From Corydoras sp. C115 (taxonomy: Eukaryota; Chordata; Actinopteri; Siluriformes; Callichthyidae), in assembly GCA_019802505.1 (NCBI GenBank), contig JAFMOC010000173.1, forward strand, positions 709,501 to 773,500: 64,000 bases of DNA, written 5' to 3'. The notes under the pieces are model-generated. The model saw only the letters and a program-made list of their open reading frames with translations. It ran no database searches and had not been told where the DNA came from. The translations under genes and the position numbers were made by a program. This document shows positions 1 to 11,017 of this stretch, in pieces. How positions within the stretch are numbered: position 1 is the first letter of the stretch; each line of letters starts with the position of its first letter.

Positions 1-70
1 CTGGGGTGTTACAGTCTATTCCAGCAAAATGCAAATAAAGTAATTTCAAAAACATGCTGTTGAATAACTA

Positions 71-423
71 TCCATTATCTTCTGCTTTATCCTCTACTAG
101 GGTCACGGCAGGAGGGGGGGTTCCCCATGCCCATCCAGGGGAGAACGTTTCGGGTGCTGGGCAGACACACCTAGGACAAGGTGCCAATCTATCGCTGGGC
201 ACACACACTCACACAAACACACTCTACACACTCTATATGGGGTAATTTAGAGAATTCAATTGACTTGATCCATGTTTTTGGACTGTGGGAGGAAACCGAA
301 GAACTTGGAGGAAACCCACGCGGACACGGCGAGAACATGGAAACTCCACCCAGATGGGGATTCGAACCGGGAATCCCTAGTGCTGAGAGGAGAACATGCT
401 AACCACTAAGCCACCGTGCCACC
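71..423 (-). mobile_element. V-SINE copy, nearly full length
   Basis: Read on the minus strand this copy has the family's order of parts: tRNA-like head with box A (TGGCTTAGTGGTTAGC) and box B (GGTTCGAATCC), the conserved block from GTGGAGTTTCCATGTTC to CACAGTCCAAAAACATGG, a 3' half ending GGATAAAGCAGAAGATAATGG, then a short tail. This head-plus-central-block layout is that of the V-SINE superfamily (DANA, HE1). The subfamily name was not checked against a library. A run of eight G near the 3' end marks the variable poly-C stretch of the element. Confidence 0.93.
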
Positions 424-935
424 CTCTGTTGACTAACTATACCTAATTATTTGTAAAAATTAGATAAAGTTACACTATATTGAAATTTGCCTATTTTTGT
501 GGCATTTCAACAAACCGGAGAAATCATCTGATCATGTTGTGATTTAACAGTTTAACTATTAAAATCAGAATAAACATTAAAATTAATAGAAGAGTTACAG
601 AAGAATTAAATATATAAAAAATAATAATAAAAATAGACTTATTTGACCTAAACATGAAAAGGAATGTAATTTCAAAAAAACAATTCTCAATATTTTTTTT
701 GCGTTCTGTCTGAACATTTCCTAATTTAAAAAAAAAAACTGAGAACTGAAAAAAACAAACCAGTCTACAGCACTTAAACACCTGCAGAGTATTTCTAGCT
801 GTGTTCAAAAAAAAAAAAAAAAAACATCTGTACAAAATAATGATGAATTAAATAAGTTCAGTCATTATTGGCAATAAGAAAAATTCTGCAAAATGTAGAA
901 CTTCTTCCAAACAACTTGCAGAAAATGTCATATTT
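424..935. other. AT-rich unique stretch
   Basis: No repeat family or gene recognised. It contains short A runs, the longest (about 18 A) at 807-824, and a minus-strand open frame rich in Phe and Lys that reflects base composition only. Confidence 0.6.
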
Positions 936-1100
936 AAATGTACTGCCCCGCCAGAAAAAGGTCACAACCTGGATTTAACTAATAGATAAGAGCCTCCCGT
1001 TAGATAATTACTGCAGGGCAACACATTTGTAAGGTAATCAAAACTAAAGGTGGTCCAACAAACTATTAGTGTGTGACCTTTTTCGCCAGGTGGTGTATGT
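936..1100. mobile_element. Tc1/mariner-type MITE
   Basis: The ends are imperfect inverted repeats: CCAGAAAAAGGTCAC near 950-965 on the left pairs with GTGACCTTTTTCGCCAGG at 1074-1091 on the right, and TA dinucleotides sit just outside both ends. The interior is too short for a transposase. The sequence GTCCAACAAACTATTAGTGTG next to the right end is familiar from fish Tc1-like elements. Small non-autonomous element; the family assignment is by recognition. Confidence 0.6.
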
Positions 1101-1189
1101 TCTCTATAGAAAAAGTATAACCAATACCAAATATGACATTTAAGCAGGAGTAACTAAGCCTTTGCATACCTAAAAGTTCAATTTGGACT

Positions 1190-1312
1190 AACAAAAACAA
1201 GAACACAGATGGACTAGAGTCTGTAATTGTAGTAAATCTAAATGGTTAGTAAGGGAAATGGACAGTGGAGCAAGAAGGAGGTATGTCCGAAATTTTGACT
1301 GGTACTGTATAA
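1190..1312 (+). mobile_element. fragment of ostariophysan palindromic repeat (one arm)
   Basis: Contains CAGATGGACTAGAGTCTGTA and, downstream, GGTTAGTAAGGGAAATGGACAG, matching the order of motifs in the right arm of the large foldback element also seen at 11540-11975. Internal deletions are present. Identification is by recognition of the common ostariophysan repeat. Confidence 0.55.
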
Positions 1313-2296
1313 TGTATAGGCTGTGTAATATTTGGTTTCATATCTCGATAGTGATACAAAGCACACGATAAATTGATTCCAAATTAAGATTAAAATAAAT
1401 TAAATTAATAAATTAAAATAATTTATCTCAAGTGGCTACATTAGTAAACCTATATCTTTTCACATTTCAACTTTAATAAAAATACAAAGTAAAAATCCAA
1501 TAAATCAAACTTAGTCCAATAAAATCCTTGAAGTAAATTAAGGTTCTTAAAATGACATTTAATGTGGAGCCAGGAAATTAAAGTGAAAAGAGGTGTTTGG
1601 CTACAGCAGTCTTCAAATGATAACAATCGTTATACTAACAGTGATTTATATCACAACAGATTAAATGATAATGCAGACTATGACATGACAAAATATATAT
1701 TGTCCTACTACATTTGCAAATCTATGTGTACTGTAGCACAAGGGAAATTTTTCTATGTAGAACAATTTTCTTTCGGACACACTGGTGATTTCACTGGTTA
1801 TTAAAGGTAGCAACACAAGCAGACAGACCGATACTGATGGTTAAACTCAATTCATAATAGATTCTCTTTAATGACTTCGAACTGGAGTGTGACTGTTATG
1901 ACATCCCCTGTGATGTCCGTCTGGTAGACTGCTTTCTAAAGACACATCGTCATACCTTTAATGATGATGGCCTTCAGTGCAGAGCTGTTAAAATTCAACG
2001 CAGTGATTTACAGAAGTGTAATTAACTGCCGGCAGGGCGAGAGGTGACAAGACATTGAGATGTCGCCCGTTCACAAAAACATCTGTTCAGTAGTAAATCA
2101 GCTCCTAGCACGTTTTTAAGAGTGAAAATAAAAAGTGAGCATTTATGTGGAATAAAAAAATGGCACCGAGTGCATGTGAAATAAAGCAATGAAGCTGTGA
2201 TCCAAACAAAAAGACGCTGTAATAAAATTCCAAACACTGTATAATGCCATGACATCTACAAAAAATGTGTATTTAATATTTAATGCATTTAATTTA
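1313..2296. other. unique AT-rich stretch
   Basis: No gene or repeat assigned. 1370-1440 is a simple AT-rich patch dominated by AATTAAAAT-like words. 1830-2060 is closer to balanced composition but holds no supported frame. Confidence 0.5.
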
Positions 2297-2593
2297 ATTG
2301 GGGGGGGGGGGGGGTTTCCCATACTCATGCCCATCCATGGGAGAACATTTCGGGTGATGGGCAGCTACACCCTGAACAGGGCACCAATCCATCAACAGGC
2401 AAACTTTCCCACACTATATAGGGGCAATTTAAAGCTGATAATTAATTCACCTTGAATCCATGTTTTTGGACAGTGGGATAAAATCCACACAGACTCTCAG
2501 AGAACATGAAAACTCTAACCGGATTGGGATTTTATAACTGGATCCCAAGCTCCGAGATGAGAACGTGCTAACCACTAAGCCACCGTGCCGCCG
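2297..2593 (-). mobile_element. V-SINE, old copy
   Basis: The conserved central block is recognisable (CCATGTTTTTGGACAGTGGG on the plus strand), but box B is eroded and the 3' tail is lost into a G run of about 14 at 2301-2314. More diverged than its neighbours. Confidence 0.85.
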
Positions 2594-2787
2594 AGAAGGT
2601 AAGTTGAATTTAATAATGTTACTTCTTTTTACCATATAAGCGTCATGGCAACAATTCTCAGTGGCATGATGTTAGCTGAATAGACTGACTATAACTTCTT
2701 CATGAAATCATTTGTGAGCTCAGCGTACTATGTTAAGTCATGGTCACTGTTTAAGTGGTTTTGTTCCATTTCCACTGCTTTTGTAAG

Positions 2788-3151
2788 TTCATTCATTCAT
2801 TCATTATCTTCTGCTTTATCCTCTATTAGGGTCGCGGTGCGGTTCCCCATGCCCATCCAAGGGAGAACGTTTCGGGCGCTGGGCAGATACACCCAGGACA
2901 GGGTGCCAATCTATCGCTGGGCACACACTCACTCACACACAAACGCATACACACTACATATGGGGCAATTTGGAGAACTCAATTGACTTGTTCCATGTTT
3001 TTGGACTGTGAGAGGAAACCGGAGAACCCGGAGGAAACCCACGCAGACACGGGGAGAACATGGAGAACTCCACCCAGATGGGGATTCGAACCAGGAATCC
3101 CTAGAGCTGAGAGGCGAATGTGCTAACCACTAAGCCGCCCAGTGCCGCCAC
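2788..3151 (-). mobile_element. V-SINE, full length with 11-bp TSD
   Basis: Flanked by a perfect target-site duplication GCTTTTGTAAG at 2777-2787 and 3152-3162, so both ends of this insertion are fixed. The tail is (ATGA)n. This TSD shows that the element is about 360 bp including the tail. Confidence 0.95.
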
Positions 3152-3162
3152 GCTTTTGTAAG

Positions 3163-5244
3163 GTTTTTTTAAATCAATTTTTGTAGACAGCTGCCTCCCC
3201 CACAATTCCTAAATTGTGCTTCCTTAATTATATGTGTATTAATTGGCATTCAAACACTACTACTTGCAATGATCAATAATTAAAATGAACTTCAAGCTTC
3301 ACCAGATCTACTACACAGAAGGTTATTTTTTTACTTTAAAGATTCAAGTCCGATATGAAATACAGAATGAAACGGGACAAACGGCATCTGTGATGCTCTT
3401 TAAATTGTGTCTGACAAAAAAACACCATGATGTCCACATTTGGGTTGATAACACCCTAGTGGGTACCACAATGATAACAAGGCAGAATAATGCATATAAA
3501 TGTGTGCTAAAAAAAAAAAAAGTTTGGATTTGAGCCATTTTTAATTATTGTGTGGTTATATGACCCTCTCTCAAAGCATTCGTTGTTTTACAAAATCATT
3601 GAAATGCACTAATTGCAATTGTGTACATACAATACATTAAATCAGACTAAAAATAGACTAAAATTAATGCATTGATTAAAACTTATAACTTATAAGCAAC
3701 ACTATCTACAATTTTCAGTAAATTACAGAAAACCTTTTTAATTATTGTCAAAATTAAAATGGCTAAGTCATCATATAGACCTTTCTTCTTACAAATAACT
3801 AAAAACTAGATTATTGTAGATGGATAATTTCATAGTCTATTTTGCTGTTGGCTTATCACAAATATTAAAAATTAAAATTATATATTCTGAAATATTCCTG
3901 CTTAGTTATTGTGTTTATAATGTCACCCCATGTTGCAGCTGCAGTAATAAATTAAAGAATCTGGCCTTTAAGACATCCGACTTGCAATTTTCAACACAAA
4001 GGACTTTTATCAAAATGCTTAGGAAGAAAATAAATGCATTTAGATGCATAGCAAGTTGCATTACTCAGCTACATTCATGTTTTATCTTACCAGTGGTTGT
4101 CAGTATCCTGAATTACTGTGTAATTATCCTCAATTTCAGCATAAGACATAATTAATGTAATAAAATTAGAATAACAGATGTTACACATTTAAACTACACG
4201 CGTCATAGGGCATTTTAGATACTTTAATATGTTTAAACTGGCCACATCCATTCACCCAACAATGAAATAGATCTGAACACAAGACAGTGCAAGTTTCATA
4301 ATAAATATTTCATTTAAAATGTCAAAGTGAGCGCAAGACCCATTTCTTGCTACATTTTTAATTATATACTTATATTTAATATTTTCCACTTTTATATAGG
4401 ACATTCGTGCAAACTGCCAATTAACAGGCAGCAAATTATAAAATATTAATGCATGTTAGGCAAATTTTATATATTTTATCTGGGCTATGGTTCCAATGAG
4501 GGGTGAGTACTGTGATCCTCAATACACAGGAAAGTCACATGCAACTGCCTGAATTTACATAAACAGAGACGTTTTACTTAAATTGCTACGCCGACCTGAC
4601 AAATATTATACAGAAGCTTAAAATCTTGTACTTGCTTGCATTATACTTAACATTAATTATCCTAAAGAGTAAAACAGGCAAACACAAGTTCAGCAGTGCT
4701 TCAAAAACATGCAATTTTATAAAAAATAAAACATTTGAACTAAATAAAAAAACACTATAATTTAACATAGTTACTATAGTCTTTAATCTGTAACAATCAT
4801 ACAATTTTAATCTTAAATTAGACACACAGTAAATCAGTTGTCCTTATACTTAAACATATGTTAAAGACTTTAAAGTTTAAGATATTGCTTTGTAAAAAAG
4901 TTGAAAAGTGCAGTTCATACCAAAGAAAACAATATTTGACAGAAGGTTTTGAATTGATTAAGTTGAATTAATGAGGAGCCCAGCAGCCAAATAACAAAAA
5001 ACTGTGATTGAGACTGATTTATGACAAAAGACGGAGTATACATGTACATGTTTTTATACATTACCAGGCAAACACCTTAGTCACAGAAGAAAAATTGATT
5101 TCAAAAACGTATTTTCTGTGCAGAAGGAATTGGATTTTTCAAACTAGTGAATATACAGAGATTTTTTTTAACTGTGTCCATAATATATGTTTAAGGATCT
5201 GGTTATAGAAACCCAGTAATACTTGTAGATCCAAGATCTGCTTT
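3163..5244. other. 2-kb AT-rich unique region
   Basis: No SINE, tRNA, coding exon or known repeat seen. Open frames on both strands are short and low in complexity (for example 111 codons at 3820-4155 on plus) with no domain that I recognise. It is the longest SINE-free stretch in the first 15 kb. Confidence 0.55.
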
Positions 5245-5249
5245 AAATA

Positions 5250-5468
5250 ATTGATTAACATTTAGCATATGCTTTCATCCGAAGCAACTTACAAGTACCC
5301 CGACTTGGTTGGGGATCAGAACACCAGGTTGATACAGCATCCATGGAGCAATGAGGGTTAAGGGCCTTGCTCAAGGACCCACAATGGTAACGTCAGTGGA
5401 CCTGGGATTTAAACCCACAGCCTTCAGATTGAAAGCCCAGCACCCTAATCGCTGAGCTACCCACACCA
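5250..5468 (-). mobile_element. tRNA-derived SINE with L2-like 3' tail
   Basis: On the minus strand the element starts GGTAGCTCAGCGATTAGG (box A-like), has box B-like GGGTTTAAATCCC near 5404-5416, a middle with GAGCAAGGCCCTTAACCC, and ends with GTAAGTTGCTTCGGATGAAA and a TTTAGCATATGC-type 3' tail at 5257-5295. That tail matches the 3' end beside the LINE remnant at 47704-47754. This is a different SINE family from the abundant V-SINE. Confidence 0.75.
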
Positions 5469-5474
5469 GGTATG

Positions 5475-6455
5475 TGGCCGAAAGAAATCCAGATGATATT
5501 TCAAACTCTAAATTTGTGTTTATTTTATATGTATTTTATACCCATACAATATCCAACAATGAGTAAAGTAAAAACCCACCTGCTGCAAAGATAAATACGT
5601 TTAAACAATGTTAAGTGCCTAAGACTTTTGTAATATATTGCTTTATATTGCACAGCCCTATAATTGAGTACATTGAGGTTTGATTGTTGTACCATGGCGT
5701 TTGTATATTTTCTAAAACTATTTTATACATTAAAATGCAAAATATTTTTGTTCGCTATTGCTTTTTAATTATTGATTCTTATTTCATTTGACAATTCCGG
5801 GTGTTTTGAGAGTTCAATACACATAAAAGAAGGACTGTTTGTTATTAATCAATTACTATGTAAATTATTAAGCATAGATTATCATAGGAATTAAAAGAGG
5901 GATTTGATGCTCATCCCTCAATCGGGTAGATGTTCAGTCATTAGTAAGTGTTGAACTAAATCCATGAATGTGCTTATGAGTGCACCTTTGCTTTTGTGCC
6001 TCAGCTTCACAGTGTGTCTGCATCTGTGAATAAATGTGTGCATGCAGAGCAGCAATGCCATACTCAGCTGACTGCTCGCTGTGGGCAAGCGGGATTGTTG
6101 AGGGAGCAACAATGGAAGCAGATAATGAGGTACGCTACCACATTCAGACTCACCGTCTCCCGCTCACTTTCACTTTCTACTACAGACAGCTGGTAGCACA
6201 TTAAACCTTCATTACTGAATTTGATTAATAAAGACTTCAATACATAGCCTCGGTCTAGATTCAATGAAAAACACTGTCCATTTCCTTACAGCCACTTTTA
6301 AGGCCATCACCAAAATTGAAGCAGTTTTTCAGAACCCTGATTATAATGAGACTCCACATGTCTGTGGCGTTGAAATAAAGACCTTCTAATTCTATACAAT
6401 ATCATTAAGCACAAACATAATGGACTTCACATTGCAAACTGTGGAAACATGCTCT
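5475..6455. other. unique region
   Basis: No repeat identified. 5900-6300 is less AT-rich and has overlapping short frames on both strands with no recognisable protein. Could hold noncoding regulatory sequence; nothing in it can be named. Confidence 0.45.
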
Positions 6456-6457
6456 GT

Positions 6458-6459
6458 AG

Positions 6460-6498
<39 letters not shown>

Positions 6499-6499
6499 T
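6458..6499. repeat. (AT)n(AC)n microsatellite
   Basis: About ten AT units followed by about ten AC units, directly abutting the 3' end of the V-SINE at 6500. Confidence 0.95.
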
Positions 6500-6763
6500 A
6501 TACTGGGCAGATACACCCAGGACAGGGTGCCAACCTATCGCTGGGCACACACTCACTCACACAAACACACACTATATGGGGCAATTTATTTGGAGAATTC
6601 AATTGACTTGATCCATGTTTTTGGAATGTGGGAGGAAACCAGAGAACCCAGAGGAAACCCACGCGGACACGGGGAGAACATGGAAACTCCACCCAGATGG
6701 GGATTCGAACCAGGAATCCCTAGCACTGAGAGGTGAACATGCTAACCACTAAGCCACCGTGCC

Positions 6764-6765
<2 letters not shown>
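6500..6765 (-). mobile_element. V-SINE, 3'-truncated, between microsatellites
   Basis: Starts abruptly at GGGCAGATACACCC, losing the last 60-70 bp and the tail, but keeps the central block and a complete head to GTGCCGC. It is bordered by AT/AC repeats on one side and by TA repeats (6766-6790) on the other, so a SINE has split or replaced a TA-rich simple repeat. Confidence 0.92.

Positions 6766-6790
<25 letters not shown>
6766..6790. repeat. (TA)n microsatellite
   Basis: Twelve TA units adjoining the 5' end of the preceding SINE. Confidence 0.9.
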
Positions 6791-6795
<5 letters not shown>

Positions 6796-7994
6796 CACAA
6801 AATAAATCACTGCGCTTTGTCAAATATCTTTGGGCTAGGAAAATATTTTGCTGCAAATGACAGGACATTAAAACCCATTAGTCATCATCTAAACACTACA
6901 CTTCACAGCAGCAGGTTTGATGAAAAGCGCCGACTGTTGCAAGCAGTTCAGTGCAGGGATATGGAAATCAGAACTAAACCTCATACAAATATAGATATGA
7001 CATTATAGATTTTGGAAACATTCTTACCTTAAATGATGAAAACAAGTGTACCTTCAGAGTTCTGTAACAGTACAAATAATCACTTTAAACACCAACAAAC
7101 CATTCTAGATTTAAAAGAAAGTATGTTTAGATATACATGCAACACTGTAATTCTCATTAAAATACAATTTCGTCCTAGATGTAATTAATACATAGTTTCT
7201 ATTTCCCCTGAAATGAATGTAGGCTTTGCACAAAAAAGATAATATCATTACCCATTTGCTAGCTCATGCATCCTACAATCAGATTAACATATTACTTATT
7301 AAGGCCTGTTATGATTATTAATGCAATGAGAAGAGCGTCAGCCCCGTGTTGGCTCTGCTAATGCGATTCCCAGGGGAAGGGGCAGAGGAGCGATGCTTTG
7401 CCTAACACAGCTGCCTATTCTCTGCGAATGAAGTGCTGGAAACATGGCTTTCAACAGCTCACTGCTGGCAGCAGAGCAGACAGGCGCGGAGGATGCTGAC
7501 CGGCTCTCTATTAAATACCACTGCCGTCTTTATCTCACGACTTTGCCGCTTCTACATCTTCTTCCTCTTAGTTTCCACAAAAGAGCACAAATGAGAGACA
7601 TATGTGGCACATGCACTGTGAGTTTTCACCAACATGTCATTCCAGTCTGCACTGTAGTGAAAAAAGGATGGAAGAATGAAAGAAACGAAGCATGCACACA
7701 TGTCACAGGACAAGTCTAGGGGTTGTGTATTTAAACCATGTAAGGCAGATTCTATGTTCTTGGATAAATGAGTTATCACCGCATACTTGGCACAGTCTTA
7801 TGCATGCACTTAATGACTTGCTGCATTGGGTTTGAGAGTTCAGTACATCAGTGGAACACGAGGGCTTTACTGCAGGAACGCAGAACACACCTAGAGATGC
7901 TCGCCTACCATGCTTCCAACCTGCCCTGTGATGAATACACCAGACATCAGGCTGACAGCAGAAATGGGAGAATGCATGCATGATGCTGAATGCA

Positions 7995-7995
<1 letters not shown>
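6791..7995. other. unique region, GC-richer at 7320-7560
   Basis: No transposable element recognised. 7320-7560 has higher GC than its surroundings and a plus-strand frame from 7444 to 7719 (91 codons), but no homology is apparent and no splice context supports an exon. A conserved noncoding element is an alternative that cannot be tested here. Confidence 0.4.

Positions 7996-7997
<2 letters not shown>

Positions 7998-8046
<49 letters not shown>
7998..8046. repeat. (CA)n microsatellite
   Basis: About 24 uninterrupted CA units. Confidence 0.98.
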
Positions 8047-8050
<4 letters not shown>

Positions 8051-8137
8051 GACAGAGATCCACTCACCATTCATTTTCTGGTTTCCCTGAAGAAAGCTGA
8101 CAGGAGCAGATTCAACACACGTGTGCCCCTTTTTTCA

Positions 8138-8400
8138 CTGCAATACGTGCAGCTGCACCGTACACTTTGCACATTGGTTAATTGCCCCGGCGGGCGGCAC
8201 CTTCTGAGGCTTTCTGTCTGCGATCTGTCCCTGGGTAACAGCCACACACGCGCGCACGGCTCATGCAGTCGGGAAACAATGGTGCAGGCAGGGCCCCTCT
8301 GACAGCTTCGCCGGCCACGTGACTGCACTCGACCAATCACAGACCCGTGCCTGCTTCGCCTCCTAAGGACCCCAAAGTGTAAGTGTTGCCAGATCTCGGG
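8138..8400. promoter_or_regulatory. CpG-rich patch with E-box and CCAAT box
   Basis: This is one of the few GC-rich, CpG-containing patches outside SINEs and the 46.4-kb repeat: GCCCCGGCGGGCGGC, CACACGCGCGCACGG, TTCGCCGGCCACGTGAC. CACGTG lies at 8316-8321 and CCAAT at 8333-8337, 17 bp apart, an arrangement common in vertebrate promoters. A donor-like GTAAGTG follows at 8379. I infer a possible CpG-island promoter or enhancer. No transcript or coding exon can be tied to it, and the direction of transcription is not set by the sequence. Confidence 0.35.
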
Positions 8401-8509
8401 TATTCCTTTCTGAATGATTCCAAATCCTTTGTACTCACGGTGGCCTCTATGTGTACACACTGGAACATGCTTTAAGCAGCAGACTGTTTAACACACTGGA
8501 ATATCATAT

Positions 8510-8699
8510 TTTTATTTATTTAGTTTAGTTATTTATAGAGAGCGCTTTTTACAGAGTAGAACAGTGTCACAAAGCAGCTTTACAGCGTTACACCCCCAAA
8601 GAGCACGAAAAAATTCCCTGTTATCGGTGGGTTTTTAGGGGAGAATCCTTGTGAGGACCGAGGCTAATGTACAGATTGTGTAATGATCGGGGTTCCATT
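8510..8699 (+). mobile_element. teleost interspersed repeat fragment, CAAAGCAGCTTTACAG type
   Basis: Shares ordered motifs with the copy at 33552-33955: GCGCTTTTTACA, GTCACAAAGCAGCTTTACAG, CCCCCAAAGAGCA, CTCCCTGTTAT-like text, then AATGTACAGATTGTGTAATGATC. The minus strand would end in a GCTATATAAATAAA-type tail, as retroposons of this kind do. A V-SINE has inserted in it at 8700. Confidence 0.7.
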
Positions 8700-9026
8700 C
8701 ATCCATTATCTTCCGCTTTATCCTCCACTAGGGTCGCGGTGGGGTTCCCCATGCCCATCCAGGGGAGAACGTCTCGGGCGTTGGGCAGATACACCCAGGA
8801 CAGGGTGCCAATCCTATCACTGGACACACACTCACTCACACAGACACACACTATATGGAGCAATTTGGAGAATTCAATTCAATTGACCTTGGGAGGAAAC
8901 CGGAGAACCCGGAGGAAACCCACGCGGATATGGGGAGGACATGGAAACTCCACCCAGATGGGGTTTCGAACTGGGAATCCCTAGCACTGAGAGGTGAACG
9001 TGCTGAGCACTAAGCCACCGTGCCGC
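8700..9026 (-). mobile_element. V-SINE nested in older repeat, 15-bp TSD
   Basis: The duplication GATCGGGGTTCCATT (8685-8699) and GATCAGGGTTCCATT (9027-9041), one mismatch, brackets the copy. The older host repeat supplies the target GATC motif, so the order of insertion is clear. About 15 bp around the GATCCATG position are missing in the central block. Confidence 0.94.
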
Positions 9027-9042
9027 GATCAGGGTTCCATTT

Positions 9043-9065
9043 AAAAAAAAAAAAAAAAAAAAAAA
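9043..9065. repeat. poly-A tract
   Basis: 23 A residues between a SINE target-site copy and the next SINE. Confidence 0.9.
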
Positions 9066-9190
9066 CTGAATCGGTTCAGGGCAGCACGGTGGCTTAGTGG
9101 ATGCAGGTTCGAATCCCAATCTGGTGAAGTGTATGTGTGGGGTTCCTCGGGGTTCTCTGGTTTCCTCCCACAGTCCAAAAAACATGGATT

Positions 9191-9555
9191 TATGGTATAG
9201 CACGTGGTTAGCACGTTCGCCTCTTAGCGCTAGGGATTCCTGGTTCGAATCCCCATCTGGGTGGAGTTTCCATGTTCTCCCCGTGTCCGTGTGGGTTTCC
9301 TCCGGGTTCTCCGGTTTCCTCCCACAGTCCAAAAACATGGAACAAGTCAATTGAATTCTCCAAATTGCCCCATATAGAGTGTGTTTGTGTGAGTGAGTGT
9401 GTACCCAGTGATGGATTGGCGCCCTGTCCTGGGTCTATCTGCCCAGCGCCCGAGATGTTCTCCCCTGGATGGGCATGGGGAACCCCACCGCGACCCTAAT
9501 AGAGGATAAAGTGGGAGATAATGAATGAATGAATGAATGAATGAATGAATGAATG
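9191..9555 (+). mobile_element. inner V-SINE, GATGGATTGG subfamily
   Basis: Complete from the tRNA head to an (ATGA)n tail of eight units. It carries the variant bases GATGGATTGG, TGGGTCTATCTGCC and CGAGATG that recur at 13187, 43787 and 62789, marking a subfamily. It sits inside the outer V-SINE at 9080-9740. Confidence 0.9.
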
Positions 9556-9571
9556 CTCTAAATTTAATGTG

Positions 9572-9592
9572 TGTGTGTGTGTGTGTGTGTGA
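9572..9592. repeat. (GT)n microsatellite inside a SINE
   Basis: Ten GT units expanded from the GTGTGTCTGTGTGAG segment of the outer SINE. Confidence 0.9.
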
Positions 9593-9751
9593 GTAATTGT
9601 GCCCAGCGATAGATTGACACCCTGTCCTGGGTGTATCTGCCCAGCGCCCGAAACATTCTCCCTTGGATGGGCATGGGGTACTCCCCTCCCCCCTGCGACC
9701 CTTGTAGAGTATTAAGCGAAAGATAATGAATAAGTGAATAAATCAGTTCAG

Positions 9752-10263
9752 TGAGGTCATCCTGGCAAGACTACAAATCCACTCGTCCAATAGAAATTCG
9801 GATTGCATCCGTTAATTGTCTGGATATAGACATAAAAATAAATAAAGAGCTGGTGATACCTGGTGAAAGAAAAACAGATAAGAAAAGTAGGTAGAGCTAA
9901 TAAACCACAAGAATTAAGTAGACATCATGCTATTAATATGGCACTAAATAACATTTTTCCCTTGTTGGTCATATATACTATATACTACGTCCCACATGCA
10001 GAGTAAGTGCTCCTTACCATACACTGGAAATGTCTGATGCTAAATTGTAAGGCGGTAAAAAAAAAAAAAAAAAAAAAAAAAGCTGTTATAATTTAACCGG
10101 AAATCTAGAAATTATGCATGCTCAGTGGAATCATTTATTGGCAGGCTTCAAATTACCATTCAACATTTTAATTTGCTGATAGAGATGGTTCTCAGTGGCT
10201 GACTAGCCAAACACCCTTAAGCCATACGAAATGCTTAGAATGAAATGGATCGGTCCAAAACTG
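9752..10263. other. unique stretch with poly-A
   Basis: No gene or element named. A run of 25 A at 10057-10081 is the only simple feature. Confidence 0.5.
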
Positions 10264-10312
10264 ATTTAAATTTAGTCATTTAGAAAACACTTACTTCAAG
10301 CGACTCACAAAT
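10264..10312 (-). mobile_element. L2-like LINE/SINE 3' tail fragment
   Basis: The plus strand reads TTTAGTCATTTAGAAAACAC then AAGCGACTCACAAATG, the complement of the common fish tail that ends LINE sequence at 47704-47754. A V-SINE begins immediately after it. Confidence 0.7.
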
Positions 10313-10482
10313 GGGGCGGCATGGTGGTGTAGCAGCACATCCACCTCTCAGCGCTGGGGATCCAGGTTCGAATCCCGATTGGGTGGAGTTTCCATGTTCT
10401 CCCCGTGTCCGCGTGGGTTTCCTCCAGGTTTTCCAGTTTCCTCCCACAATCCAAAAACATAGATTTAAAGTGAATTGGCCGC
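10313..10482 (+). mobile_element. V-SINE, 3'-truncated
   Basis: Head and central block only; stops at AAAGTGAATTGGCCGCC. Box B is GGTTCGAATCCC; box A is damaged (GGTGTAGCAGC). Confidence 0.88.
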
Positions 10483-10650
10483 CCTAATGAGATCTTATTA
10501 CAGCATATGCACCTGACTCCAATAATATATTTGAATGTGAGCTGCAATCATGAACCGCAACGTAGTTAAATATATAAGAAAAGGAGGTGCTATAGAATGA
10601 CAAAAGTAATGCAGTCCATATGAATGCATATAGTTGTTATATATAGTTGT

Positions 10651-11006
10651 CCATCCATCCATTATCTTCCGCTTGATCCTCTATTAGGGTCGTGGTGGGG
10701 TTCCCCATGCCCATCCAGAGGAGAACGTCTCGGGCGCTGGGCAGATACACCCAGGACAGGGCGCCAATCCATCGCTGGGTACACACTCACTCACACAGAC
10801 ACACTCTATATGGGGCATTTTGGAGAACTCAATTGACTTGATCCATGTTTTTGGACTGTGGGAGGAAACCAGAGAACCCGGAGGAAATCCACGCAGACAC
10901 GGGGAGAACATAGAAACTCCACCCAGATTGGGATTCGAAACGGGAACCCCTAGTGCTGAGAGGAGAACATGCTAACCACTAAGCCATCATGCCACCTGGT
11001 GCCCTA
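10651..11006 (-). mobile_element. V-SINE, full length with 11-bp TSD
   Basis: TATATAGTTGT at 10640-10650 and 11007-11017 is a perfect duplication. The tail is (ATGG)n. It carries the CGAGACG and GATGGATTGG subfamily bases. Confidence 0.95.
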
Positions 11007-11017
11007 TATATAGTTGT

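Larger units (their letters stand above)
9080..9740 (+). mobile_element. outer V-SINE, interrupted by another V-SINE
   Basis: The 5' part (9080-9190) and the 3' part (9556-9740) together make one diverged V-SINE. They are bracketed by AATCGGTTCAG (9069-9079) and AATCAGTTCAG (9741-9751), an 11-bp TSD with one mismatch. The intervening 365 bp is a second, younger V-SINE. Box B is intact (GGTTCGAATCCC); box A is shortened by a small deletion. Confidence 0.85.

Noticed and set aside
7444..7719. 91-codon plus-strand ORF as a small gene
   Set aside because: No recognisable domain and no splice or promoter context. The higher GC alone makes longer frames likelier.
8071..8460. 129-codon minus-strand ORF across the CpG-rich patch
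   Set aside because: CpG-rich DNA yields Arg-rich frames by chance, and an overlapping 130-codon plus frame exists. No domain recognised.
10684..10911. Recurrent 60-100 residue ORFs such as MFSPCPRGFPPGSPVSSHSP and PCPSRGERFGRWADTPRTG on many loci
   Set aside because: They are translations of the V-SINE in different frames. They recur because the SINE recurs, and they lack start context, splice signals and any known domain.
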